From contig PIVH01000431.1 in the NCBI GenBank assembly GCA_003354225.1, forward strand, positions 1 to 5,823: a stretch of 5,823 nt of DNA. Direction: 5' to 3'. The notes under the pieces are model-generated. The model was not told where the DNA came from. It was given only the letters and a program-made list of their open reading frames with translations, and did no database searches. This document shows, in pieces, positions 5,805 to 5,823 of the stretch (position 1 is its first letter; each line of letters begins with the position of its first letter). The DNA comes from Globobulimina sp. Taxonomy: Eukaryota; Foraminifera; Rotaliida. The translations under genes and the position numbers were made by a program.

Positions 5805-5823
5805 TTAACAGCCGGTTTCATTG

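Noticed and set aside
5805-5807. TAA read as glutamine (ciliate-type code)
   Set aside because: No other in-frame TAA, TAG or TGA appears in the roughly 1637 codons, and the gene ends at a TAA in the expected place; an intron or indel is simpler.
5633-5821. ATG at 5821 as the gene start
   Set aside because: It is in a different frame from the conserved exon 1 protein and does not give ABCA sequence; the N-terminal helix expected before this loop is outside the window.

Overview
The window holds most of one eukaryotic, intron-rich gene on the minus strand. It encodes a full-size ABC transporter of subfamily A (ABCA, the ABCA1/ABCA3-like architecture). I see no second gene, RNA gene, transposase or CRISPR array, and the plus-strand open frames look like shadows. 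The organism is a eukaryote with short AT-rich introns (eight of ten are 55-67 bp) and moderately AT-rich exons. This fits a unicellular eukaryote such as a stramenopile, rhizarian or amoeboid lineage, or a compact metazoan genome. The sequence alone does not settle the taxon.

Layout, in the direction of transcription (high to low coordinates): exon 1 (5360-~5804, 5' partial) carries the end of the first extracellular loop and a membrane helix. Exon 2 (4679-5181) carries the rest of TMD1. Exon 3 (4124-4579) carries the linker and the NBD1 Walker A. Exon 4 (3834-4065) carries the NBD1 signature motif. Exon 5 is a 15-nt micro-exon (3753-3767) encoding the Walker B Asp and catalytic Glu. Exon 6 (3602-3690) carries the D-loop and H-loop. 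Exon 7 (1885-3541) carries the end of NBD1, the regulatory segment and most of TMD2 with its large extracellular loop. Exon 8 (888-1825) carries the last helices and the NBD2 Walker A, Q-loop and signature. Exon 9 (796-832) is 37 nt, exon 10 (622-729) carries NBD2 Walker B and H-loop, and exon 11 (121-554) is the C-terminus with a TAA stop. Bases 1-120 are AT-rich 3' flank. All ten introns are GT-AG and every junction keeps frame. The joined exons come to 4914 nt, or 1637 residues plus stop, counted from the first in-frame codon after the TAA at 5805-5807. The true N-terminus and promoter lie beyond the window.

The protein has two intact nucleotide-binding domains (Walker A, Q-loop, signature, Walker B, catalytic Glu, D-loop and H-loop all visible), so it looks like an active lipid or amphiphile pump rather than a pseudogene.

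The most unusual thing is intron structure. The two introns flanking the 15-nt micro-exon are about 90% identical to each other, and their similarity is essentially confined to the introns. This is the pattern expected of recently copied introns (introner-like behaviour). Further hints are an 8-bp direct repeat at the two ends of intron 1, an identical 10-nt donor context at three introns, and an intron at the same Walker B codon and phase in both NBDs.
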